Origin: Roseovarius mucosus DSM 17069 | GTDB lineage: Bacteria > Pseudomonadota > Alphaproteobacteria > Rhodobacterales > Rhodobacteraceae | Reading direction: 5' to 3' | Length of the DNA stretch: 64,000 bases | NCBI RefSeq assembly: GCF_000768555.3 | Contig: NZ_KN293990.1 | Location: 1-64,000, forward strand | Shown here: positions 8,334 through 16,189 of the stretch, piece by piece | Numbering within the stretch: the first letter of the stretch is position 1 | Layout of the letters: each line of letters starts with the position of its first letter | The notes under the pieces: generated by a model | What the model saw: the letters and a program-made list of their open reading frames with translations, nothing else | Told to the model about the DNA's origin: nothing | The model's database searches: none | Position numbers and translations under genes: made by a program

Positions 8334-10372
8334 CCAAGTCTGTTCCCTCTGTTTCCGTTTCCTATCCGGCCAATGGCAGCTCCACCAAGTCCAACGAGCT
8401 TGGGATGCGCACTATGCAGGAGCGCGCCTATGAAAAACGGGGCGAGCAATACCTGCTGATCAAGTCGCCGCCCGCCTCGGGGAAAAGCCGGGCGCTGATG
8501 TTCATCGCGCTCGACAAGCTGCACAATCAGGGTCTGAAGCAGGCCATCATCGTGGTGCCGGAGAAGTCGATCGGATCGAGCTTTGCCGATGAGCCGCTGT
8601 CGAAGTTCGGATTTTGGGCCGACTGGACCGTCGCGCCGCGCTGGAACCTCTGCAACGCGCCCGGTGGTGACAGCGGCAAGGTAGGGGCGGTCGGCAAGTT
8701 TCTGGAAGGCGACGACCAGATCCTCGTTTGCACCCACGCCACTTTCCGCTTTGCCGTCGACAAGTTCGGGATCGAGGCCTTCGATGACCGGCTGATCGCG
8801 GTGGACGAATTCCACCATGTCTCGGCCAACCCCGACAATAAGCTGGGCGCGCATCTCGGCACCCTGATCGCCCGTGACAAGGCGCATGTGGTCGCCATGA
8901 CCGGATCGTATTTCCGCGGCGACACCGAGGCCGTCCTGTCGCCCGAGGATGAGGCGCGGTTCGAGACCGTGACCTACACCTATTACGAACAGCTCAGCGG
9001 CTACACCTACCTGAAGACGCTCGACATCGGGTATTTCTTCTACAGCGGTTCCTATGCCGACGAGTTGCTGAAGGTACTGGACCCGACCGAGAAGACGATC
9101 CTGCACATTCCGAACGTCAATTCGCGCGAAAGTACGAAGGACAAGCATCGGGAAGTCGAACACATCATCGACGCCTTGGGCGATTGGCAGGGCACTGACC
9201 CGGCCACGGGCTTCCAGCTGGTGAAGCGCCCCGATGGGAAGGTGCTGCGGATCGCCGACCTGGTGGATGATGATCCGGCCAAGCGAGACAAGGTTTCCGC
9301 CTCGCTCAAAGACCCGAGCCAGAAGAACAATCGCGATCATGTGGACATCATCATCGCGCTCGGGATGGCGAAGGAAGGCTTCGACTGGATCTGGTGCGAA
9401 CACGCCCTGACCGTAGGATATCGTTCGAGCCTGACGGAGATCGTGCAGATCATCGGACGGGCCACACGGGATGCAAAGGGCAAGACCCATGCACGCTTCA
9501 CCAACCTGATCGCTGAACCGGATGCTTCGGAAGAAGCGGTACGCGAAGCCGTCAACGACACGCTGAAGGCCATCGCGGCGAGCTTGCTTATGGAGCAGGT
9601 GCTGACGCCCAAGTTCGAGTTCAAACCGAAGACCCCAGCCAATACGGCACAGGACGGCTTCGACTATGGCGAGAATGGTTATGACGACAGCAAGTGCAAT
9701 GTGGGCTTCAACGAAGAGAAGGGTACGTTCCAGATCGAGATCAAGGGCCTGACCCAGCCCAAGAGTCCGGAAGCGAACCGCATCTGTGAGAACGACCTGA
9801 ACGAGGTCATCACGGCCTTCGTGCAGGACAAGACCACGATTGAACGTGGGCTGTTCGATGAGGAAATGGTCCCGGAAGAGCTGACCCAGGTGAAAATGGG
9901 CAAGATCGTTCGCGACAAGTATCCCGAGCTGGACGAGGCCGATCAGGAGGCCGTGCGCCAACATGCTATTGCCGCGTTGAATTTCACGCAACAGGCCAAG
10001 AAGGCACTGTTGGGGGATGGCACCGACGCGCCGTCCAACACCGCCTTTGTCGATGGCGTTCGCCAGTTCGCCCTGAGTGTCAAAGAGCTGGACATCGATC
10101 TGATCGACCGGATCAACCCGTTCAGCGAAGCCTACGCAATCCTCGCCAAAACCATGAGCGAGGAGAGCCTGAAAGAGGTGGCGGCCGTGATTGAAGCCAA
10201 GAAGATCAAGTTGTCCCCCGAGGAAGCTCGAGACCTCGCCAAGCGCGCTGTGAAGTTCAAGCAGGAGCGCGGGCGGTTGCCATCATTGACGTCCACGGAC
10301 GCGTGGGAGAAACGCATGGCCGAAGGCGTGGCCTTCCTTACCCGAATGAAGCAGGAGGCGATGAATGGCTAA
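8330..10372 (+). CDS. Superfamily 2 DEAD/DEAH-like helicase
   Basis: A 680-residue ATPase counted from MTKSVPSVSV at 8330, chosen because it overlaps the upstream stop as ATGA; an in-frame start at 8273 would overlap by 60 nt. Motifs in order: Walker A PPASGKSRA, a Walker B variant VDEFHH in place of DEAH, motif III MTGSY, and motif VI QIIGRATRD. This is the layout of restriction-type translocases. The ~280 residues after the helicase core are of unknown fold. It is probably the motor of the operon's nucleic-acid-processing complex. The 3' end overlaps the GIY-YIG gene by 8 nt. Confidence 0.88.
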   Translation: MTKSVPSVSVSYPANGSSTKSNELGMRTMQERAYEKRGEQYLLIKSPPASGKSRALMFIALDKLHNQGLKQAIIVVPEKSIGSSFADEPLSKFGFWADWTVAPRWNLCNAPGGDSGKVGAVGKFLEGDDQILVCTHATFRFAVDKFGIEAFDDRLIAVDEFHHVSANPDNKLGAHLGTLIARDKAHVVAMTGSYFRGDTEAVLSPEDEARFETVTYTYYEQLSGYTYLKTLDIGYFFYSGSYADELLKVLDPTEKTILHIPNVNSRESTKDKHREVEHIIDALGDWQGTDPATGFQLVKRPDGKVLRIADLVDDDPAKRDKVSASLKDPSQKNNRDHVDIIIALGMAKEGFDWIWCEHALTVGYRSSLTEIVQIIGRATRDAKGKTHARFTNLIAEPDASEEAVREAVNDTLKAIAASLLMEQVLTPKFEFKPKTPANTAQDGFDYGENGYDDSKCNVGFNEEKGTFQIEIKGLTQPKSPEANRICENDLNEVITAFVQDKTTIERGLFDEEMVPEELTQVKMGKIVRDKYPELDEADQEAVRQHAIAALNFTQQAKKALLGDGTDAPSNTAFVDGVRQFALSVKELDIDLIDRINPFSEAYAILAKTMSEESLKEVAAVIEAKKIKLSPEEARDLAKRAVKFKQERGRLPSLTSTDAWEKRMAEGVAFLTRMKQEAMNG

Positions 10373-11555
10373 CAACTTTACGGACGATGATGACGCCCTT
10401 CTCGCTGAATTGGGGATCGAGGTCGAAAAGAAAAAGCAGGTGAAGCGCACCCCCCGGGAAGAGCGGATCATCGCCGGGTTCGAGGATATTCAGAAGTTTG
10501 TTTCTGAAAATGGACGCCTGCCGCGCCATTCAGAGGATGGTGACATCTTTGAGCGGCTCTATGCAGTGCGCCTAGAACGGTTGCGGGAGCTTCCTGAAGC
10601 AATGGACCTCCTTACTGATTTTGACGGCGGTGGCCTTCTATCCGGTGCAGCCCCATTGGTAGAAGACGAAGAACTGGACGACGATGAGCTTCTTGCTGCG
10701 CTCGGTGTGGAAGTGGAAACGTCACCAATTATGGAGTTGAAACATGTCCGATCGGCCGTCGAACGCAAGGCTGCGGAGGACGCCGCCAATCGCCAGAGGT
10801 GCGAGGATTTCGATAAATTCAAACCGCTCTTTGAAAAGGTGCAGCGAGAACTGGATAATGGTGAACGTGAGACGCGCCCATTCGAATTGAAAGCCGAAAT
10901 CCAAAAAGGACGCTTCTTTATCGTTGAGGGGCAGAAAGCGTACGTCGCGGAGATGGGGGAGAGCACTCTCACAGATCAAGGGCGCACGGATGCCAGGTTG
11001 AGGGTCATTTTCGACAATGGCACGGAAAGCAACATGCTGATGCGCTCTCTACAGCGGGCTCTAAACAAAGACGACGCAGGTCGCCGGATCACGGAATCCG
11101 TTGCAGGCCCACTTTTTTCTGACGCCCCAGAGGAAGGTGACAGCACAACTGGCACGATATACGTTCTACGCAGCAAATCCGAACACCCCATGGTCGCCGA
11201 GAACCGCGATCTGGTCCACAAGATCGGTGTTACGACACTTGGTGTTGAGAAGAGAATTGCAGGCGCACAGCTGCAGCCTACCTTCCTCATGGCGCAAGTA
11301 GAAGTGGTGGCGACCTATGAACTCTACAACATCAACCAGACCAAACTGGAGAACCTGATCCATCGTATCTTTGGGGCGGCCCAGCTCGACATTCAAATCC
11401 CAGATCGTTTCGGACGCCCCGTGACCCCGAGAGAATGGTTCCTCGTTCCACTATTTGTGATTGATGAGGCAGTCGAGAAGATCCGGGATGGCTCCATCAC
11501 GAACTTTCGCTACAATCCAGATAGTGCAAGTCTGGTACCGAGAGAGAGTATCTAA
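10365..11555 (+). CDS. GIY-YIG nuclease family protein (T5orf172-like)
   Basis: A 396-residue protein. The acidic N-terminus carries two similar short segments (DDDDALLAELGIEVE and DDDELLAALGVEVE). A linker with KxRTPREERI-type helices leads to a C-terminal GIY-YIG domain: GTIYVLRS for GIY, HKIGVTTLGVEKRI for YIG plus the catalytic Arg region, and a Glu in NQTKLENLIH. The form resembles the T5orf172/Mug113 branch. It is the last gene of the five-gene operon, so it probably supplies a second nuclease activity. Its GC is lower than that of the helicase gene. Confidence 0.82.
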   Translation: MANNFTDDDDALLAELGIEVEKKKQVKRTPREERIIAGFEDIQKFVSENGRLPRHSEDGDIFERLYAVRLERLRELPEAMDLLTDFDGGGLLSGAAPLVEDEELDDDELLAALGVEVETSPIMELKHVRSAVERKAAEDAANRQRCEDFDKFKPLFEKVQRELDNGERETRPFELKAEIQKGRFFIVEGQKAYVAEMGESTLTDQGRTDARLRVIFDNGTESNMLMRSLQRALNKDDAGRRITESVAGPLFSDAPEEGDSTTGTIYVLRSKSEHPMVAENRDLVHKIGVTTLGVEKRIAGAQLQPTFLMAQVEVVATYELYNINQTKLENLIHRIFGAAQLDIQIPDRFGRPVTPREWFLVPLFVIDEAVEKIRDGSITNFRYNPDSASLVPRESI

Positions 11556-11620
11556 CCGCGCTGGCCAACTGAGCCTCAATATTCATCGCTTCTGTTGACC
11601 AACTTGCTCCCGGAGATCAC

Positions 11621-11937
11621 GTGCTCCCACTTCGCGTCAGGCCAAAACCGCGAGAAACTCTGCCGTCGTTCCTATCCAGGATGGCGGCGGCAAATGGCTG
11701 CGGATCGGCCCAGTTTTCGATCGAAATGGGATTTTCTATAAAGCGTGTTCTGAACCTTGAACCATGGCCGCTCGAACGGCTCTGTCAAATGGCAGGTATC
11801 GATGAGCACGAGATGGAAGACTTGGTCTCCTGGACAGGAACTAGCATTGGAGAAGCGAGGACGCGCTTTCGGAATGAAGTCTTTGTTTCACGCGCTCTTC
11901 GAAATCCGACGGTCAGAGGCTGTCCCGCCTGCTTGAG
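11621..11937 (+). pseudogene. TniQ family protein, 5' fragment cut by IS21
   Basis: About 105 codons from a GTG start (LPLRVRPKPRETLPSFLSRMAAANGCGS) match the N-terminus of TniQ proteins and end at the first zinc-binding knuckle GCPACL. The frame then runs into the left end of the IS21 element at 11938. The rest of the gene is not found on the far side of the IS, so it was lost. It differs from the intact TniQ at 57763, so it belonged to another element. Confidence 0.7.
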
Positions 11938-12064
11938 TGTCAATGTGCATTCAAAACTGACCCGGTTTGATCATTTAAAAATGACCCGCCCCTGAGGTGG
12001 CAAAGCCCACAGGCGAGCGGCCTTCAAATAGCAGGCTCGTCTGTGGGCTTTGCTTTTTTCAGGT

Positions 12065-12796
12065 TCAGGTTTTGTTGCGGGATTTGCTTTGGGCGAAGCG
12101 GAAAGATGTGTTCCCGGTCTCGATGATGCTGCAGTGGTGCGTGACGCGATCAAGCAGGGCAGTCGTCATCTTGGCGTCACCGAATACAGACACCCACTCG
12201 CCGAACTCAAGGTTGGTCGTGATGATGACACTGGTGGTTTCATACAGTTTGCTGATCAGATGAAACAGCAGCGATCCGCCGGATTTTGGAAACGGAATAT
12301 AGCCAAGCTCGTCGATGATCACGCAATCCAGCGCTGTCAGTTGCTTGATGATCTTTCCGGTGTTTCCCTCAGCCTGCTCCGCGATCAGGGCATTGATCAG
12401 ATCGACGGCGTTATAGAACCGAACCCGCTTGCCCTGATTGACCAGGTTGGTTCCCAAGGCGATCGAGATATGCGTTTTGCCGGTGCCGGTTCCGCCGACA
12501 AGAATGATGTTGTGCGCGTCCTTGGTGAACTGGCCAGAGCAGAACGGGTCGATCTGCGCTTTGGTGACGGTCGCAGCGCCATAATCGAAGGTGGCAAAGT
12601 CCTTGTGATGGGGGAATTTGGCAATGCGCATCTGATATTGAATGGATCGCACGCGGCGTTCCTGAGTTTCCGCGTCGATCAAGGTCTTCAACGCTGTTGT
12701 CAGGCTGGGCGGCGTGCGGGCGGACAGCAAGTCTGCCGCGCAGGCCGCCATCCCATGGAGTCTGAGGGCTGCAAACTGATCGATGAGGGCGTTCAT
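12065..12796 (-). CDS. istB: IS21 helper ATPase IstB
   Basis: A 243-residue AAA+ protein with Walker [11 protein letters not shown] and Walker [12 protein letters not shown], the IstB signature. IstB binds target DNA and activates the IstA transposase. Its start overlaps the istA stop by 4 nt (12793-12796), the normal coupling in IS21. Length is full for the family, so the element may be active. Confidence 0.95.
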   Translation of the reverse strand: MNALIDQFAALRLHGMAACAADLLSARTPPSLTTALKTLIDAETQERRVRSIQYQMRIAKFPHHKDFATFDYGAATVTKAQIDPFCSGQFTKDAHNIILVGGTGTGKTHISIALGTNLVNQGKRVRFYNAVDLINALIAEQAEGNTGKIIKQLTALDCVIIDELGYIPFPKSGGSLLFHLISKLYETTSVIITTNLEFGEWVSVFGDAKMTTALLDRVTHHCSIIETGNTSFRFAQSKSRNKT

Positions 12797-14295
12797 GCTG
12801 CCGCCTTCCCGGCGTCACACAGCGCCTCATATCGCTTGCAATCGGCCTCGGGCCGCAGAGTCAGCTGCGGGTAGGTATGGGTGTCCTCCAGCGGCGGGAT
12901 CGTAGGTTCCAGCAACTGATTGACCAGGTTGATGATCGCGGGCAAGCGCAGGGTGTGCTGTTCCAAAGCCATGTCGCAAGCCGTCTCGACCACGTCAATG
13001 CCATGCTCAAGTGCCAGCAGCAGCAGGTCGACAAACTCCCGGTCGCCGCCGCATCCGCGCATGTAGTGATCCTTGATCTGTTCCATCGCCTTGGGCAGTT
13101 CCCAGCCGACAAAGGGGGCGCCATCCCGCAGGGCGCCGGGCTTGCGATCGAGCAACGGCACATAGTGCCAAGGTTCAAAATAGCTGATATTGCGCGTAAA
13201 ACGGCGTTTGTGCTCGGCGATGACCTCGTTGCACACAACCGCGACGATCCGATCGGCATAGGCGCGCAACGAGACATGGCGCCCCGCGTGTTCGGACGGC
13301 ACGCTGTAGCGATTGCTGTCGTATTGCACCAGGCAGGTGGATCTGACGCGCACGGCTTTTTCGACATAGCCATCAAAGGGGCGGCCCAGTGGGCGCAACA
13401 CGATCTTCTCATCCGCAAAAACGTCGGCAATCGTGCGATCCTGCTGATCGGGATGCCGACGGTTTGCCAACTCCTCGCAGCGCAGCCGCAGCCAGGCATT
13501 CAGCGCATCCAGATCGTCAAAGGCAAGCCTGGGAGTGAACAGCTCGCCTCGCAGAAACTGCACCTGGTTCTCGACCTGACCCTTCTCCCAACCTGACGCG
13601 GGGGTGCAGGCGACAGGCGTGAGGACATAATGGTTCATCAAGGCCAGAAAGCGTGGATGAAAGATCCGATCCTTCGATCGCGAGACATAGGTCACCATGG
13701 TTTTGGGGTTGTCGATGATCACACGGCGCGGAACACCGCCGAAGAATGCAAGCGCCCGCACGAAGGCATCCAGCACCATCTCCTGCTTCTCATTCAGATA
13801 GGTCACGACGAAAGGCTTGCGGCTGTTGCACAGACGGAAATGAGCGACATGAACCTTGTGCTCGACGCCGCCCAACATGACATACTCCTCGCTCCAGTCG
13901 AACTGAAGCGCATCGCCCGGCGCGAAATACAGCGGAATGAATGCATCACTCGTATCGGTTCCCGATGACTTCTTGAGCCCGCCGACAAAGCGCTGAACCG
14001 GTGAATAGGAGCCCGTGTAACCCTCCGCAACAAGCGCCTCATAAAGCTTCTTCGCGGTGCGACGCTCACGGCGGCGAAGCTGCAGATCGTGCTTGAAAAA
14101 CTCCCTGAGGCGCGCCTCGAATTGCGCGTTCAGCTTGTGGCCAACGCGTAGTTGCCGTTCCCGATACTGCGGTTGCTCCGGGTCCTTCAGATACTTCTTG
14201 ATCGTCGTCCGTGAGATCCCAGTCTCGCGCGCCACAGCCCGGATGCTGCGGCCATCGCCCAAGATCCAGCCACGGACCTTCATTGCCGTTTCCAT
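12793..14295 (-). CDS. istA: IS21 family transposase IstA
   Basis: A DDE transposase of ~500 residues. The N-terminal HTH is [22 protein letters not shown]. The catalytic core includes [14 protein letters not shown] (first Asp), [12 protein letters not shown] (second Asp) and [13 protein letters not shown] (Glu). A Mu-type beta-barrel segment follows. The frame is open to 14343; the [10 protein letters not shown] start at 14295 is my choice because it directly precedes the HTH. It is complete and paired with istB. Confidence 0.93.
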   Translation of the reverse strand: METAMKVRGWILGDGRSIRAVARETGISRTTIKKYLKDPEQPQYRERQLRVGHKLNAQFEARLREFFKHDLQLRRRERRTAKKLYEALVAEGYTGSYSPVQRFVGGLKKSSGTDTSDAFIPLYFAPGDALQFDWSEEYVMLGGVEHKVHVAHFRLCNSRKPFVVTYLNEKQEMVLDAFVRALAFFGGVPRRVIIDNPKTMVTYVSRSKDRIFHPRFLALMNHYVLTPVACTPASGWEKGQVENQVQFLRGELFTPRLAFDDLDALNAWLRLRCEELANRRHPDQQDRTIADVFADEKIVLRPLGRPFDGYVEKAVRVRSTCLVQYDSNRYSVPSEHAGRHVSLRAYADRIVAVVCNEVIAEHKRRFTRNISYFEPWHYVPLLDRKPGALRDGAPFVGWELPKAMEQIKDHYMRGCGGDREFVDLLLLALEHGIDVVETACDMALEQHTLRLPAIINLVNQLLEPTIPPLEDTHTYPQLTLRPEADCKRYEALCDAGKAAA

Positions 14296-14410
14296 CAGTA
14301 ACACCTGCTCTTCCTCCGCGCCAAAACGCACGGATGTTAACAATGCAGGTGGGTCAATTTTAGATGATCATAACCCACCCAAGTGGGTCACTTTTGCATG
14401 CTGATTCACA

Positions 14411-14631
14411 TCGAAGGCGTCCAGTTCGGATCGGCTTGCCCGGAACGACACCGCCTCGCTCGGATCGCGCATCGCGATCCCCTCGCCCGCCTCTTCTTTC
14501 GCGAGCCGGTTTACGTGGCGCGGGGAGATGCCGAACGCAACTGCGAGGTCCTTCGCGCTCTCGCCTGCCGCAAAGCGCCGCGCAACTTCGATGCGCTCTT
14601 CAAGCTTCAGGTTTTTCGCTGGCCTCGGCAC
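14411..14631 (-). pseudogene. Mobilization-type (MobC-like) protein, 5' fragment cut by IS21
   Basis: Seventy-four codons: a helix-turn-helix (RFAAGESAKDLAVAFGISPRHVNRL) followed by AVSFRASRSELDAFD, which resembles the ribbon-helix-helix start of MobC-like relaxosome proteins. The frame enters the IS21 right end at 14410 and is lost. No relaxase gene remains nearby. The MobC reading is an inference; it could be another small DNA-binding protein. Confidence 0.4.
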
Positions 14632-15042
14632 GGGTCAGACCCCTCGGACAAAATGTGCAAACATTGGACATATCCTGCCAACGTCTTCCTTCTCTCCTTC
14701 GCTTATACTTCAATACATCAAAGCGCACAATATTACATTTTGTGCTTTGTATATTTTTGCGGGGCTTGTCGACGCTATTAAGGCCCCGCGAAGCGCAACA
14801 TGGAACGGGCGAAGTCCTCATCGATGCTCGCCAACCAGTTGGAAAAAAGCTGCCCAAACTTTTCTAGAGCGGCACGCGACGACAGGCAAACCGAGCGCCA
14901 GAGCCAGCCCCCGATCAGGCACCAGGAACACGACAACGGCCCGCGTTAAATGGCGCGGGTCACGCCCTCAGACGGCGTCGCGATGCTGTTAAGGGCGAGC
15001 GTCGGACCCCTGCGGATCTGAAGACCCGCAGGGGTGTCTGGG
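14632..15042. other. Non-coding region with oriT-like inverted repeat
   Basis: About 410 bp upstream of the mobC-like fragment with no credible gene. At 14719-14749 there is an inverted repeat, CAAAGCGCACAA / TTGTGCTTTG, separated by an AT-rich loop containing AATATTAC and followed by TATTTTTG. An imperfect palindrome upstream of a mobC-type gene is where an origin of transfer normally lies. At 15007-15034 a 9-bp perfect stem (CCCCTGCGG / CCGCAGGGG) sits just past the stop of the small gene at 15043 and may act as its terminator. Confidence 0.35.
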
Positions 15043-15219
15043 TCAGTGACCCAGTCCCTGGGAGCGGAGGTCGTCATCGCGACTGCGGGCGATCAGCGCC
15101 TCGGTCTCGAGGCTGTCGAGGGGCTCGGGATGGGCGTCTTCAAAGAAGGCGGCGAGGTAGGCCTCGAAGGCCATGTCGGCTTGCAGTTCGGCGACGTCGA
15201 TGGATCGTTCGAGTGGCAT
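15043..15219 (-). CDS. Small hypothetical protein, 58 residues
   Basis: An open frame encoding MPLERSIDVAELQADMAFEAY, then an acidic helical stretch, ending RSQGLGH. It is not in a common family that I recognise. Support comes from amphipathic, acidic coding sequence with no rare residues and from the hairpin just after the stop. It lies between the putative oriT and the Tn3 remnant and may be left over from the mobilization module. Confidence 0.4.
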   Translation of the reverse strand: MPLERSIDVAELQADMAFEAYLAAFFEDAHPEPLDSLETEALIARSRDDDLRSQGLGH

Positions 15220-15288
15220 GATGTGATCGGCCCCATCGGAAGGTTTCTTCGTAGAACCCGCTAAGGGAGAACGAAGCCTGAGCTTGTC

Positions 15289-15510
15289 TTACTGCGTGGT
15301 GTTTCTGATGACCTTGTATGCCGTTGATCTGCCTATGCCGAGATGTTTTGCGGCCTGGGCTACGGATTTTCCGGCACCGACAAGATCTTGGAGGGCTGAG
15401 ATTGTCTCTGGTGGCAATGTCGGCCGTCCAGGGTTGCGACCATGCTTTCGGGCGTTGATCAGGCCATCTTTGGTGCGCTCTGAGATCAGGCGGCGCTCGA
15501 AATGCGCAAT
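15289..15510 (-). pseudogene. Serine resolvase, 3' fragment
   Basis: The C-terminal ~73 residues of a Tn3-type resolvase remain: FERRLISERTKDGLINARKHG, then the HTH recognition domain LPPETISALQDLVGAGKSVAQAAKHLGIGRSTAYKVI. The catalytic N-terminal domain is missing. The break at about 15510 directly abuts the 5' break of the transposase remnant on the other strand. Confidence 0.8.
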
Positions 15511-15518
15511 GCAATGCG

Positions 15519-15767
15519 GGCCTGAACAAGGGTGAAGCGCGCCACTCGCTGGCGAAAGCCGTCTTTGCCCACTCGCAAGGGCGCATTCATGATCGCTCTG
15601 ACGCGGCACAACAGAAATGCGCCATGGCACTCAACCTCGCCATTGCTGCCATCACGTTCTGGAACACGATCTATATGGACAGAGCGGCCAGCCACCTTGC
15701 GCAGACCAGCCCGCTCTACGACGCCAAGCTGCTTCCACACACGTCACCGCTCGGGTGGGCGCGCTGA
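15519..15767 (+). pseudogene. Tn3 family transposase, 3' fragment
   Basis: Translation from 15519 gives GLNKGEARHSLAKAVFAHSQ, then ALNLAIAAITFWNTIYMDRA and TSPLGWAR, the conserved C-terminal end of Tn3 transposases. The upstream ~850 residues are gone. It lies divergent to the resolvase remnant at 15289, as in Tn3 itself, so one internal deletion probably removed the 5' halves of both genes. Confidence 0.75.
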
Positions 15768-16009
15768 ACCGGACCGGGGAGCGGCGGCATCCGCGGTATT
15801 GGCTACGGCTCGCGGAGACAACGATATCGCAGTGTTCATCGTAACCCAAACAAGCACAGCTCAAACAGGGGAAGAGCTGGATCAGACGCCCCTTGGAAAA
15901 TCACAGATCCACCCGTGGATAAGGTCGAGAAAGGCCCGTAGGAGCAAAAGAGATTGAAATCTGTAATGGAAGAATGGAAGATAAGTCATTGTCCGCGAGG
16001 AGATGCCCG

Positions 16010-16189
16010 ATGGGCGATGACGACGCGAAACTTTCGAACCTAAATTTGAAGATCACCGCCGACGAGCGGTGGGCCTTCAAGGAGCTCTGTGTCCGGCACC
16101 GGATGAGCCAAGTCGACGGTTTCCGTCTGGCGGCCCGGCTTCTGGAAGACCACCTCGAAGCGAATAAGAAAAAGAGTGAAGGCGAATAG
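16010..16189 (+). CDS. Small RHH-like protein preceding hsdM
   Basis: Fifty-nine residues from the ATG at 16010, chosen over the in-frame ATG at 15974 because GAGGAG lies 8 nt before it. NLNLKITADERWAFKELCVRHRMSQVDGFRLAARLLEDHL has a strand-helix-helix pattern like ribbon-helix-helix regulators. Its stop immediately precedes the hsdM ATG (16190). I infer a regulator of the type I restriction operon; the fold call is tentative. Confidence 0.6.
   Translation: MGDDDAKLSNLNLKITADERWAFKELCVRHRMSQVDGFRLAARLLEDHLEANKKKSEGE

Larger units (their letters stand above)
11938..14410. mobile_element. IS21 family insertion sequence
   Basis: A 2473-bp element with istA and istB on the minus strand. The left end starts TGTCAATGTGCATTCAAAAC and the right end, read inwards on the minus strand, starts TGTGAATCAGCATGCAAAAG. 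Each end also carries a second inner copy of an AAAxTGACCC motif (left at 11977-11992, right near 14350), the multiple terminal repeats typical of IS21. The flanking bases do not form a direct repeat, and both neighbouring genes are truncated at the ends, which suggests a deletion or recombination after insertion. Confidence 0.85.

Noticed and set aside
8315-9991. A 558-codon minus-strand frame opposite the helicase gene
   Set aside because: The plus-strand frame has all helicase motifs; the antisense product has no recognisable family.
11938-11996. Reading the TniQ fragment as a complete 124-residue gene
   Set aside because: The last residues (after CPACLS) come from the IS21 terminal repeat, so the gene is truncated.
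14726-14740. AATATTAC in the hairpin loop as a rolling-circle replication nick site
   Set aside because: The match is short, no Rep-type gene is nearby and repABC is the replicon. The mobC context makes an oriT more likely.
15034-15264. A plus-strand 76-codon gene
   Set aside because: It is antisense to the better-supported 58-codon minus-strand frame and is Gly/Val-rich like other shadows.
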